Of a stretch of 64,000 bases of DNA, positions 1 through 8,244 are shown piece after piece. The translations under genes were made by a program, and so were the position numbers. Positions within the stretch are counted from its first letter, which is position 1, and the number at the start of each line of letters is the position of its first letter. This DNA comes from Pseudooceanicola sediminis. GTDB lineage: Bacteria; Pseudomonadota; Alphaproteobacteria; Rhodobacterales; Rhodobacteraceae. The notes under the pieces were generated by a model. That model had not been told where the DNA came from and made no database searches. It worked only from the letters and a program-made list of their open reading frames with translations. The DNA lies in contig NZ_QWJJ01000019.1 of assembly GCF_003575965.1 (NCBI RefSeq), positions 1 through 64,000 of the forward strand. The letters are read 5' to 3'.

Positions 1-296
1 GCGGCCAGGTTGAAAGCATCGAAGCCTACGCTGGCGACGCCGAAGTCACTTTCCCCAAGACCCAGATCGCCTATGCCGCATTGACCTGGGACGACCCGGA
101 GGTCGAGATGCGGGCGCTTTCGCTCGAAGATGTCGTGGAGCAACTGGCGTACGACTTGCTGTCTGACACCCACGGCGGTTGGGAAAACAACGACGGGGCC
201 TACGGTGAGTTCTGCTTCGACGCGAGCGCTCGCTCCATCCACCTCGAGTTCAACGAGCGCTTCACCTCGTCCGAACTCTATACCCACGATTTCTGA
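1..296 (+). CDS. DUF6878-like plasmid protein, 5' truncated by window edge
   Basis: The reading frame is open from base 3 to the stop at 294-296 with no stop before it, so the gene starts outside the window. The visible 97 residues are acidic, with a WENNDGAYGEF stretch and an FDASARSIHLEFNERF stretch near the C-terminus that recall the DUF6878 family common on Rhodobacteraceae plasmids. No catalytic motif or membrane segment is visible. It leads a run of same-strand small genes reaching 3.2 kb. The function is unknown and the family name is from memory of sequence style. Confidence 0.65.
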   Translation, partial: GQVESIEAYAGDAEVTFPKTQIAYAALTWDDPEVEMRALSLEDVVEQLAYDLLSDTHGGWENNDGAYGEFCFDASARSIHLEFNERFTSSELYTHDF

Positions 297-306
297 GGGG
301 GCGGTG

Positions 307-684
307 ATGGCACATCCGTATCACCACGCCCTGTCCTCGGTGAAGAAATGGGGCGGCACGGTCGAGGATTTCCTCGCCGTGCATTCCTGGTTCGACCAGA
401 GCAAGGAGATCACAGCCGATTTTCGGCACCGTGCGCTGCGCCACCATGCCGAGGGCATCTTCATGGCCGAGACCATCTTTGGTCAGACCCTCACGCTCTC
501 GACCGGGCGCGTCATCCCCACCCGGTGGGTCGGCGAGCAGCATGTTAAGGAGGACCTCGGCTTCATCCCGAGCTTCGCCGAGTGGGTGAAGGCCATTCGG
601 CCCGAGCCTTGGATGGGTCGGACCGAACGAATCGAGGCGCAGATCGATCCGCATCTCGTCTCGCCCGTGGTCGAGGTCACGTGA
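307..684 (+). CDS. DUF6915-like conserved plasmid protein
   Basis: A 125-residue cytoplasmic protein. The ATG at 307 follows a GAGGGGG purine stretch, and the gene begins 10 bases after the previous stop. The sequence has a HHALSSVKKWGG opening, a DFRHRALRHHAEGIF histidine-rich helix and a PTRWVGEQHVKEDLG segment, all typical of DUF6915 proteins of alphaproteobacterial plasmids and phages. No enzyme motif is evident. It sits in a tight row of short plasmid genes and probably shares their transcript. The function is unknown. Confidence 0.75.
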   Translation: MAHPYHHALSSVKKWGGTVEDFLAVHSWFDQSKEITADFRHRALRHHAEGIFMAETIFGQTLTLSTGRVIPTRWVGEQHVKEDLGFIPSFAEWVKAIRPEPWMGRTERIEAQIDPHLVSPVVEVT

Positions 685-685
685 C

Positions 686-883
686 ATGACCGATCCCACA
701 TATCTACGTCTTGGCGTGCCGCCGACCGCTTCGCGACTGGCAGTGGTTCGCGCGGCGGTCCGGGCGCTGCACCCCAACACACGCGCTGTTTGCGGCCTCC
801 GGACGGCGCGCAAGCGCTTCTACCGACAAATGCTCTGTGCGCATGTCGCACGACAGGCGGCAGACGACACGTCGATCGGCTGA
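686..883 (+). CDS. Small basic conserved plasmid protein
   Basis: A 65-residue arginine-rich protein whose ATG lies one base after the preceding stop (TGACATG), which points to translational coupling. It contains YLRLGVPPTASRLAVVRAAVRALHPNTR followed by a basic helix, a pattern faintly like the start of a J-domain but without the HPD tripeptide. About 70 bases separate it from the next gene. I do not recognise its function; it is supported by frame, coupling and context only. Confidence 0.55.
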   Translation: MTDPTYLRLGVPPTASRLAVVRAAVRALHPNTRAVCGLRTARKRFYRQMLCAHVARQAADDTSIG

Positions 884-954
884 TCGCTCCCGGCCGACCC
901 TTTCAATCCAGTACTCGGCCTTCTGGCCGGGTCTTCCCCATTCAGGAGGTCCCC

Positions 955-1374
955 ATGGCGGATTACTTCACCCATTTCTCATGCCTGCTCGACGTCGGCA
1001 CTCCCGAAAAGGCGGCCCGAGCACTCGCGCTGTTTCACGATCTGCGCGCTGCGGATCACGACGCCGACGACCCAGATGTCGCTGGCTTCGATCTCGTGCA
1101 CCAGGATGCCCCCGAGGGCAGCAGCCTCTGGATCCATGATGACGGGAAAGGCGATGTCGAAGCCGTCATCCGCTTCGTCCTGCGTCTTGCTGAAGAGCTC
1201 GACCTCACCGGCCTTTGGGGGTTCCAGTATTCTCTGACCTGCTCTCGGCCACGACTCGACGCCTTTGGTGGCGGCGCGCATGCCATCGATCTCGGCGCGC
1301 GCAAATCCATCGGCTGGTCCAGCACGCAGGAATGGCTGGCCGCCGCATTGAACGGGGAGGACATCGATGACTGA
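955..1374 (+). CDS. Conserved hypothetical plasmid protein, 139 aa
   Basis: The start at 955 is chosen because AGGAGG (944-949) lies five bases upstream. The product is acidic and soluble, with a DDPDVAGFDLVHQDAPEGSSLWIHDDGKGDVE centre resembling ligand- or calcium-binding acidic loops, and a tryptophan-containing C-terminal half. No known domain is recognised. Its 3' end overlaps the next gene by 8 bases, so the two are probably co-translated. The function is unknown. Confidence 0.6.
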   Translation: MADYFTHFSCLLDVGTPEKAARALALFHDLRAADHDADDPDVAGFDLVHQDAPEGSSLWIHDDGKGDVEAVIRFVLRLAEELDLTGLWGFQYSLTCSRPRLDAFGGGAHAIDLGARKSIGWSSTQEWLAAALNGEDIDD

Positions 1375-2011
1375 GATCATCTGCACCAACGTCTACCAGT
1401 TCCCCGAACTCTCGGATGCCGCCAAAGAAAATGCGCGCAGCTGGTATCGCGAACTCGGCCCGCACGACGATTGGTGGGACGCGGTCTATGAGGATTTCGA
1501 GCGGGTCTGCGAAATCCTCGGCATCCGCCTGAAGACCACGCCCGTGCGGCTGATGGGCGGCGGGACGCGGGCCAAGCCTTGCATCTGGTTTTCCGGTTTC
1601 TGGAGCCAGGGCGACGGCGCTTGCTTCGAGGGCTATTGGTTCCACGCTAAGGGCGCGGCCGCGCAGATCCGGGACTACGCGCCCACGGACGCGACGCTGC
1701 ATGGCATCGCCGACCGCCTGCAGGCCATCCAGCGGCGAAACTTCTACCAACTCGCCGCCGAGGCCAGCCACTGTGGCCGCTATTACCATGAATATACCAT
1801 GTCGATCGACGTCACGCGGGACAGCGCGACCTGGCAGCCGCCGACTGAGGACGCGGAAGAAGTCGTGACCGAGGCGCTGCGTGATCTGGCCCGCTGGCTC
1901 TACCGCCAGCTTGAAGCCGAATACGACCACCTCACCTCGGACGAGGCCATCGAGGAGGGGATCATCGCGAACGCATATACGTTTACTGAAAGAGGGCGGC
2001 GGTTCGGGTAA
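1367..2011 (+). CDS. Conserved plasmid protein (annotated elsewhere as a TA-stability antitoxin)
   Basis: A 214-residue soluble protein overlapping the upstream gene by 8 bases. It begins TEIICTNVYQFPELSDAAK and carries aromatic motifs such as WYRELGPHDDWWDAVYEDFERVC, IWFSGFWSQGDGACFEG and GRYYHEYTM. I recall close sequences in Rhodobacteraceae plasmids labelled 'antitoxin of toxin-antitoxin stability system', but nothing visible proves that role: there is no HTH or ribbon-helix-helix and no obvious toxin partner. It could be a phage- or plasmid-derived accessory factor. The gene is real; the function is unresolved. Confidence 0.65.
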   Translation: MTEIICTNVYQFPELSDAAKENARSWYRELGPHDDWWDAVYEDFERVCEILGIRLKTTPVRLMGGGTRAKPCIWFSGFWSQGDGACFEGYWFHAKGAAAQIRDYAPTDATLHGIADRLQAIQRRNFYQLAAEASHCGRYYHEYTMSIDVTRDSATWQPPTEDAEEVVTEALRDLARWLYRQLEAEYDHLTSDEAIEEGIIANAYTFTERGRRFG

Positions 2012-2041
2012 CAGAGATCAAAGCGCAAGGTTCATTTGATC

Positions 2042-2069
2042 TTTACAGTAAGTCCATATGGACTATATT
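2042..2069 (+). promoter_or_regulatory. Promoter with palindromic operator for the first Xre/RES pair
   Basis: A TTTACA -35 (2042-2047) and TATATT -10 (2064-2069) are separated by 16 bases. The spacer and the first -10 base hold a perfect 14-bp palindrome, AGTCCATATGGACT (2051-2064). The placement predicts that a bound protein blocks RNA polymerase. Xre antitoxins of RES toxins are known to autoregulate, so the antitoxin at 2089 is the natural ligand (inference). Confidence 0.65.
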
Positions 2070-2088
2070 CAAGCCAATGGAGGACGCC

Positions 2089-2478
2089 ATGTACGTTGCA
2101 GAGAAAATCCGGGAACCCGCACAGATCAACGCTGTCGCGTTGAAAGCTTATGCACGCGTGGCCGATGCTTGGGGTCTCAGTCTCAAGGAAGCGGCTGGGC
2201 TTGCCGACATGTCAGAGAGCACGTGGAAGCGCGCCAAGAAGCCGGATTTCGCCGGAGAGCTCACCAAGGACCAGCTGTTGCGGCTCAGCGCTGTAATTGG
2301 CATCTTCAAGTCGCTCGAACTCTACTTCTCGGAGCCTCTGGCAAAAAGCTGGTTCACCCGACCGAACAAGGGGCCGCTCTTTGGTGGAAGCCGACCAGTC
2401 GACACCGCCATCGACGGGGGTTTGCCGCAGATCCTCGCGGTTCGGACCTATCTTGATGCGTTGCGTGGTGGGGCATGA
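2089..2478 (+). CDS. MbcA/ParS/Xre-family antitoxin (DUF2384)
   Basis: A 129-residue antitoxin of a RES-domain toxin-antitoxin pair. The start at 2089 is preferred over an in-frame ATG at 2077 because GGAGG (2079-2083) is correctly spaced from it. The N-terminal half has a helix-turn-helix pattern (SLKEAAGLADMSESTWKRAK). The C-terminal half shows the DUF2384 toxin-binding layout ending in NKGPLFGGSRPVDTAI and RTYLDALRGG. The gene overlaps the toxin gene by 4 bases (ATGA). It should neutralise the RES toxin directly and repress its own promoter through the palindrome at 2051-2064. Confidence 0.88.
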   Translation: MYVAEKIREPAQINAVALKAYARVADAWGLSLKEAAGLADMSESTWKRAKKPDFAGELTKDQLLRLSAVIGIFKSLELYFSEPLAKSWFTRPNKGPLFGGSRPVDTAIDGGLPQILAVRTYLDALRGGA

Positions 2479-3176
2479 AGCAGACCGAGATTTCTGATCG
2501 CGGTCTCGTTCGTCTCCTGCCCGCCACCTACCACAAGCCACCATCGCTGCGCGGTCTCGTCGATACCGATGACGAGATGGAGGTCTTGGCAGAGATCGAG
2601 GGCCTGACCAGTGGGCGTCTACAGGCCGAACGCGGGCGCAACCCGCATCTGGACCCGCGCGAACTCGCTTGGCAACGCCGCAGCCGCGATCTGCGCATCT
2701 ATGGGGACAGTCACGTCAACGCAGCCTTCACTTACACCCGCGTCGGCGGAAACCGCTTCAACGCCGAGGAGCGCGGCGCGTGGTATTGCGCATGGGATGT
2801 GATGGTTTCTGTCAGCGAAGTGGCCTGGCACCGCACACGCGAACTCGGCTTTACCGGCAGCTTCCAGGACAGCGCCCGCTATGTGGAATTGCTGGCCGAC
2901 TTCATCGGCGTCTTCGATGACATGACCGGTGAGGCAGGTCATCCGGCGCTGCATCCGGATCCGGCTGTCGGGTATCCCGAGGGCCAAAGCCTGGCACAGC
3001 ATCTGCGTCGGGGCGGATCCAAGGGCCTGATTTACCCTTCGGTCCGGGCTCCTGCACCGGGCGGGAATTGCCTGGTCTGCTTCGAGCCCCGCGCAATTCA
3101 GAACGTTCGTCCGGGCGCGTCTTGGGATCTTGTGTGGGATGGGACACCGCACTACTCGATTGCGGCTGTCGGCTGA
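2475..3176 (+). CDS. RES-domain toxin
   Basis: A 233-residue toxin of the RES family; characterised members deplete NAD+. The family's conserved residues are visible: arginine in GGNRFN, tyrosine in GAWYCAW, glutamate in SVSEV, and serine in LIYPSVRAPGGNCLV. The length and the C-terminal CFEPRAIQNV segment fit a full-length RES protein with an N-terminal extension of about 80 residues. It is coupled by a 4-base overlap to the antitoxin. A second, unrelated-looking RES pair lies at 12334-13230. Confidence 0.9.
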   Translation: MKQTEISDRGLVRLLPATYHKPPSLRGLVDTDDEMEVLAEIEGLTSGRLQAERGRNPHLDPRELAWQRRSRDLRIYGDSHVNAAFTYTRVGGNRFNAEERGAWYCAWDVMVSVSEVAWHRTRELGFTGSFQDSARYVELLADFIGVFDDMTGEAGHPALHPDPAVGYPEGQSLAQHLRRGGSKGLIYPSVRAPAPGGNCLVCFEPRAIQNVRPGASWDLVWDGTPHYSIAAVG

Positions 3177-3213
3177 CAAGTTACAGCTCATGCGCCTTTG
3201 GGGGTCCGAAGAA

Positions 3214-3390
3214 ATGAAACAGGCAAACGACAACAGCGCGGACGTCACGAACTTGAAGCCATGTGACCATCAGCCGTTCTTTGAGGCGTTGGACTGTCCG
3301 CCCCCACCGACCGACGCACTACGAGCAGCGTTTCGTAGGCGGAGGGAAACTCTGGTGGATTCTTGCGCCGACAAGTCATCAGCCAGCTGA
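3214..3390 (+). CDS. Possible short protein after the RES toxin
   Basis: A 58-residue frame begins at ATG 3214 with MKQANDNSADVTNLKP, a start seen in small Rhodobacteraceae proteins. A purine-rich GGGGGTCCGAAGAA precedes it. The rest is arginine-rich with no recognisable domain. It lies between the toxin stop and a convergent gene. It could equally be non-coding. Confidence 0.25.
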   Translation: MKQANDNSADVTNLKPCDHQPFFEALDCPPPPTDALRAAFRRRRETLVDSCADKSSAS

Positions 3391-3396
3391 CACCCG

Positions 3397-3693
3397 TCAC
3401 TTATTCCCGTCGATCCACTTCGACATGAGCCCCTTGTCGCGGAAGCATTCGTCCGGAACGGCGCGCCTTTTGATCCGGGCGAGTTTCTCAGCGAAGGCCA
3501 CCTGCTTGGACGTGGGCAGCCAGTCCATGTCCGATACCGGTTTCAGCTGGGCCTGAGCCTCGATCCAGGCGCTCAAAGATCGCCGGTCTTGCTGAACCTC
3601 CCAGGGCAGGAGCGTCCGGTTGCGCAGGGCGAGCGACCGCGCATAGGCAATCTGCTTGGGCGTTACGGGCAGGGCGTGCTTGGTACTTTCCAT
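3397..3693 (-). CDS. Small protein with two copies of a ~38-residue motif
   Basis: A 98-residue protein preceded by AAAGGGGG. It contains two similar units, one around VTPKQIAYARSLALRNRTLLP...LSAWIEAQ and one around PTSKQVAFAEKLARIKRRAVP...LMSKWIDG. Each unit is a helix, a basic loop and a tryptophan helix. The pattern resembles short DUF3072-like modules on alphaproteobacterial plasmids. It is transcribed away from the methyltransferase-helicase, and a LexA-type site lies in the shared upstream region. The function is unknown. Confidence 0.6.
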   Translation of the reverse strand: MESTKHALPVTPKQIAYARSLALRNRTLLPWEVQQDRRSLSAWIEAQAQLKPVSDMDWLPTSKQVAFAEKLARIKRRAVPDECFRDKGLMSKWIDGNK

Positions 3694-3728
3694 GGTGGAA
3701 CCCCCTTTCTGACTTGGCTCTGAACATA

Positions 3729-3743
3729 GAACATAACAAGAAC
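3729..3743. promoter_or_regulatory. Candidate alphaproteobacterial LexA (SOS) box
   Basis: The sequence GAACATAACAAGAAC fits GAAC-N7-GAAC, the reverse complement of the GTTC-N7-GTTC direct repeat bound by LexA in Rhodobacter and Rhizobium. It lies 36 bases upstream of the leftward gene ending at 3397 and 128 bases upstream of the rightward helicase gene. An extra GAAC at 3722 precedes it. The match is exact but short, and binding is inferred. Confidence 0.5.
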
Positions 3744-3870
3744 AATATCAAGCCAAGCGTCGGGAACACCTTGGTGCGAGAGGGAGAGAGGGGCCGGGAA
3801 AGATCAGGTCCGAGGCTGCCCGAGAGAGGGTGTCCTGGCCTGATCCTGTCCTTCATTCCGGAGTTTCCCG

Positions 3871-6800
3871 ATGACCCATCTTGCCCCTGTTGCGCAGGCG
3901 TCCTTGCCTGCGCCCATTGTCCCGTTGGCAGCAAATCCTGCCCCTGCGATCGTTGCTGTTGCTGAAGCGCTGCAGCCCGATCTGGCGCAAGGGCTTCAGA
4001 TCGACGCGCTGCGCCTGCGCCATGAGATGGAGCGCGCCTTTGGCGGCTCCGATGCGACCGGTGCCTGGGACTGGAAGCTCGCCTATGAGGCGGGAGAGGT
4101 GGCGCTGATCCTCTTTCTGCGAAAGTTCGGTCGGGCGCTGCTTGCGCGTGCCGGCTCGCCTGCGGCGCTCTTGCCGATCCTCGCCAAGGTGGCAGGCCTC
4201 TTGCCCACGCACACCCGGCGGTCGGAAGAGATGGAGCGCTTTCAGCAATTTTCGACGCCGCTGCCCATGGGGCTCGCGGCTGTGGCGGCAGCACAGATCA
4301 CGCCCCGTGATCTTGTCCTAGAGCCGTCTGCCGGGACCGGGCTTCTGGCGATTCTCGCCGAGATCGCGGGTGGCGGCCTCGCGCTGAACGAGCTTGCTGA
4401 CAAGCGCGCCGATCTTCTGCGCCTGCTGTTCCCGGCCCGACCGGTCACCCGGTTCGATGCCGCGCAGATCGACGATCATCTCGATGCCTGCTCAAGCCCT
4501 AGCGTCATTCTGATGAACCCGCCCTTCTCGGCCCAAGCCAATGTCGATGGTCGGTCGACCGAGGCGACGGCCCGACATCTGCGCTCGGCCCTTGCGCGCT
4601 TGGTTCCCGGCGGACGGCTCGTGGCCATCACAGGGGCCGGTTTCGCGCCGGATGCGCCGGCCTGGGCCGAGACCTTCGGCCGTCTGACCGAGACGACCCA
4701 TCTCATCTTCACCGGCGCGGTGTCGGGCGCAGCTTTCGCCAAGCACGGCACCAGCTTCGAGACGCGGATTTCTGTCTTCGATAAATGCCGCGGCGGTGAG
4801 CCGGGCGGCATCACCGCTGACCTGCACCAGCCCACGTCCCCCGACGTGGCGCATCTAATGTCCAGGGTCACTGCAGAGGTTCCGCCGCGCCTCGAGATGG
4901 AACGGGCCGCAAATGCGGGTCTGAGCCACTCTTCCCTCTTCCCGGGAAATCCTGCCCCCACAACATGCAAGCCCGTCAACCGATCGCGCGCGACCTCTGC
5001 GGCTCAACCGGAGAAACCTGGAGCGCCGATCGAGGTCGAGGACCTATGCTACGAACTCCGCGACAACGCCGAGGACGCGACACGTCTGTCCGATGCGATC
5101 TACGAGACCTTCCGTTTGCAGGCGATCAACATCCCCGCAGCGATCGCACACCCGACCAAGCTTGTGCAATCGGCGGCCATGGCCTCTGTCGCACCTCCGA
5201 AACCGAGCTATCGCCCCAAGCTTCCGGCGGCTGTCCTGCGCGATGGCCTGCTGTCCGACGCGCAGCTCGAGACCGTCATCTACGCGGGGGAGGCGCATGG
5301 CGCGCGTCTCGCGGGGTCTTGGACCGTCGATGAGACCGGTGACGTGGTCTCCGCTGCACCGGACGATGCCGCTGACGCCGTCCGCTTCCGCCGCGGCTTC
5401 TTCCTCGGCGATGGCACCGGAGCGGGCAAGGGCCGCCAGTCGGCCGGGATTCTGCTCGACAACTGGGCCCGAGGAAGACGCAAGGCGCTGTGGACCTCAA
5501 AGAGCGCCAAGCTGCTGGAAGATGCGCAGCGCGACTGGTCGGCGCTCGGGCAGGAGCGCCTGCTGGTGACGCCGCTGTCGCGTTTCGCACAAGGCCGCGA
5601 CATCCCGCTGACCGAGGGAATCCTCTTCACCACCTATGCGACGCTGCGCTCGGAAGAACGGGGAGCCAAGAAATCCCGCGTCGACCAGATCGTCGATTGG
5701 CTCGGGGCAGAGTTCGATGGGGTGATCTTGTTTGACGAAAGCCATGCCATGGCGAATGCCGCCGGAGGCAAAGGCGAGCGGGGTGACACTATGGCCTCGC
5801 AGCAGGGCAGGGCGGGCCTGCGCCTTCAACACAAACTTCCGAATGCCCGCGTGGTCTATGTCTCGGCCACAGGCGCGACGACGGTCCACAACCTCGCCTA
5901 CGCGCAGCGTCTCGGGCTCTGGGGCGGGGAGGATTTCCCCTTTCAGACCCGGTCGGAATTTGTGGAAGCCATTGAGGCTGGCGGTGTCGCGGCGATGGAG
6001 GTTCTTGCCCGCGACCTCCGGGCGCTCGGTCTCTACACGGCGCGGTCGCTGTCCTATGACGGTGTCGAATACGAGATGCTCGAACATGCGCTCAGCCCCG
6101 AGCAGCGCGGCATTTACGATGCCTATGCCGGGGCCTTCGCCATCATTCACAACAACCTGATCGCGGCGTTGGATGCGGCGAACATTTCTGGCGAGAGCGG
6201 CACGTTGAACCGTCAGGCGAAATCCGCCGCGCGGTCCGCCTTCGAGACCGCCAAGCAGCGATTCTTCGGCCATTTGCTCACCTCGATGAAGACCCCCACG
6301 CTAATAGCATCCATCGATGCAGATCTGGCTGCGGGTCACGCGGCAGTCATCCAGATCGTCTCGACGGGTGAGGCGCTGATGGAACGCCGCCTGTCGGAGA
6401 TCCCAACCGACGAATGGAATGATATCCGCTGTGACATCACACCCAGGGAATACGTGCTGGACTACCTCGCCCATTCCTTCCCGGTGCAGCTCTACGAACC
6501 TTTCACCGACAGTGAAGGCAACCTCTCGTCGCGCCCCGTCATGCGCGACGGCCAACCGGTGGAGTGCCGCGAAGCCGTCCGGCGTCGTGACGCGCTGATC
6601 GAGAAACTGGCTTCGCTTCCGCCCGTGCCGGGTGCACTCGACCAGATCGTCCAGCGCTTCGGCACCGATCTCGTGGCCGAAGTCACAGGGCGCTCGCGGC
6701 GCATCGTGCGGAAGGGCGAAGGGCATTCGGCACGGCTCGTGGTGGAGAACCGGGCTGGAGCCGCGAACCTCACTGAGACCCAAGCCTTCATGGATGACGA

Positions 6801-8241
6801 CAAGCGTATCCTGATCTTCTCGGATGCCGGTGGCACCGGGCGCAGCTATCACGCCGATCTCGGGGCGAAGAACCAGTGCCTGCGGGTCCACTACCTCTTG
6901 GAACCCGGCTGGAAGGCAGACGCGGCGATTCAGGGCCTCGGACGCACCAACCGGACCAACCAGGCGCAGCCGCCGCTATTCCGACCGGTGGCCACCGATG
7001 TGAAGGCGGAGAAGCGGTTTCTGTCGACCATTGCGCGCCGCCTCGACACGCTTGGCGCGATCACGCGCGGCCAGCGCCAGACCGGCGGGCAAGGGCTGTT
7101 CCGCCCCGAGGATAACCTCGAGTCGCCCTACGCCCGCGACGCCCTGCGCCAGCTTTACCGCCGCATCTATCGCGGCGATCTGGCGGGCTGCTCGCTCGGG
7201 GCCTTCGAGGATGCCACTGGCCTCAGCCTGACCGATGACAATGGGCTGAAGGACGATCTGCCGCCGATCACGACCTTCCTCAATCGTCTGCTCGCGCTGA
7301 CGATCGACATGCAGGCTGTGCTGTTCTCGGCCTTCGAAGAACTCCTCGATCAACGGATCGAGGGCGCTATCGTTGCCGGGGTCTATGACCTCGGGCTTGA
7401 GACGCTGCGCGCCGAAAGCTTCCGCGTCACGGATGCGCGGGTGATCTACACCCATCCCGGCTCTGGCGCGGAAACCCAGCTGCTGACCATCGCGGAGAAG
7501 CGGCGGAACACGCCAACGTCCCTCGCAGATGCGCTCGACTGGCTCGATGACCCGAAGGCGCGGCTTCTGGTCAACAGCCGCTCGGGCCGGGCCGCGGTGC
7601 AGGTGCCCGCCACCAGCCTAATGCTGGATGATGGCACCATCGAGCCACGCCTCAGGCTGATCCGGCCGCTTGATGCCAGCACGGTCCCGGCCAAGCTGAT
7701 GGAGGACACCCATTGGCTCGAGGCCGACCGCGCGGCCTTCACCGCCGCATGGAATTCCGAACTGGCTGAAGTGCCCGAGTTCTCGGACTCCACGCTGCAC
7801 ATCGTGGCGGGCCTGCTGCTGCCGATCTGGAAGCAGCTTCCCCAGGACGAAACCCGCGTCTACCGGCTGCAGACCGATGACGGTCAGCGCATCATCGGCC
7901 GCCGCGTCTCGCCTGCCTGGGTCGCGACCACGCTTGCGAGTGACGCGCCGACTCTGTCGGCGGCGCAGGTCCATGCCCTCGTTCTGGAGGGCAAGACCGT
8001 GGTGCGGCTGGCCGAGGGGATGGAGCTCCATCGGTCCCGCGTTATGGGCGTGAACCGGATCGAGCTATCCGGGTTCACCGAGGCCGCCAAGGACCGGCTC
8101 AAGGCCGATGGCTTCTTCTCGGAGATCATCAGTTGGAAGCTTCGGCTGTTCTGCCCGACCGACGCCGATGGCGTCGCGATACTGGATCGTCTGCTTGCAC
8201 GTTGTTCTGTCGCAAGGCTACATGATCGCGGAGGTTGTTGA
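3871..8241 (+). CDS. DNA methyltransferase / Strawberry-notch helicase (DarB-like)
   Basis: A 1456-residue multidomain protein. Residues ~145-260 carry an N6-adenine methyltransferase fold with LEPSAGTG (SAM motif I, ~151) and catalytic NPPF (~216). Residues ~480-720 form a superfamily-2 helicase with Walker A GDGTGAGKG (~513), DESH (~622) and the motif SATGAT. The C-terminal half has the Strawberry-notch signature GLGRTNRTNQAQPP (~1023). The order matches phage P1 DarB, which protects incoming DNA from type I restriction, so an anti-restriction role in conjugal transfer is a reasonable inference. It lies 3 bases before the Toprim gene, in one operon. Confidence 0.88.
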   Translation: MTHLAPVAQASLPAPIVPLAANPAPAIVAVAEALQPDLAQGLQIDALRLRHEMERAFGGSDATGAWDWKLAYEAGEVALILFLRKFGRALLARAGSPAALLPILAKVAGLLPTHTRRSEEMERFQQFSTPLPMGLAAVAAAQITPRDLVLEPSAGTGLLAILAEIAGGGLALNELADKRADLLRLLFPARPVTRFDAAQIDDHLDACSSPSVILMNPPFSAQANVDGRSTEATARHLRSALARLVPGGRLVAITGAGFAPDAPAWAETFGRLTETTHLIFTGAVSGAAFAKHGTSFETRISVFDKCRGGEPGGITADLHQPTSPDVAHLMSRVTAEVPPRLEMERAANAGLSHSSLFPGNPAPTTCKPVNRSRATSAAQPEKPGAPIEVEDLCYELRDNAEDATRLSDAIYETFRLQAINIPAAIAHPTKLVQSAAMASVAPPKPSYRPKLPAAVLRDGLLSDAQLETVIYAGEAHGARLAGSWTVDETGDVVSAAPDDAADAVRFRRGFFLGDGTGAGKGRQSAGILLDNWARGRRKALWTSKSAKLLEDAQRDWSALGQERLLVTPLSRFAQGRDIPLTEGILFTTYATLRSEERGAKKSRVDQIVDWLGAEFDGVILFDESHAMANAAGGKGERGDTMASQQGRAGLRLQHKLPNARVVYVSATGATTVHNLAYAQRLGLWGGEDFPFQTRSEFVEAIEAGGVAAMEVLARDLRALGLYTARSLSYDGVEYEMLEHALSPEQRGIYDAYAGAFAIIHNNLIAALDAANISGESGTLNRQAKSAARSAFETAKQRFFGHLLTSMKTPTLIASIDADLAAGHAAVIQIVSTGEALMERRLSEIPTDEWNDIRCDITPREYVLDYLAHSFPVQLYEPFTDSEGNLSSRPVMRDGQPVECREAVRRRDALIEKLASLPPVPGALDQIVQRFGTDLVAEVTGRSRRIVRKGEGHSARLVVENRAGAANLTETQAFMDDDKRILIFSDAGGTGRSYHADLGAKNQCLRVHYLLEPGWKADAAIQGLGRTNRTNQAQPPLFRPVATDVKAEKRFLSTIARRLDTLGAITRGQRQTGGQGLFRPEDNLESPYARDALRQLYRRIYRGDLAGCSLGAFEDATGLSLTDDNGLKDDLPPITTFLNRLLALTIDMQAVLFSAFEELLDQRIEGAIVAGVYDLGLETLRAESFRVTDARVIYTHPGSGAETQLLTIAEKRRNTPTSLADALDWLDDPKARLLVNSRSGRAAVQVPATSLMLDDGTIEPRLRLIRPLDASTVPAKLMEDTHWLEADRAAFTAAWNSELAEVPEFSDSTLHIVAGLLLPIWKQLPQDETRVYRLQTDDGQRIIGRRVSPAWVATTLASDAPTLSAAQVHALVLEGKTVVRLAEGMELHRSRVMGVNRIELSGFTEAAKDRLKADGFFSEIISWKLRLFCPTDADGVAILDRLLARCSVARLHDRGGC

Positions 8242-8244
8242 CCC

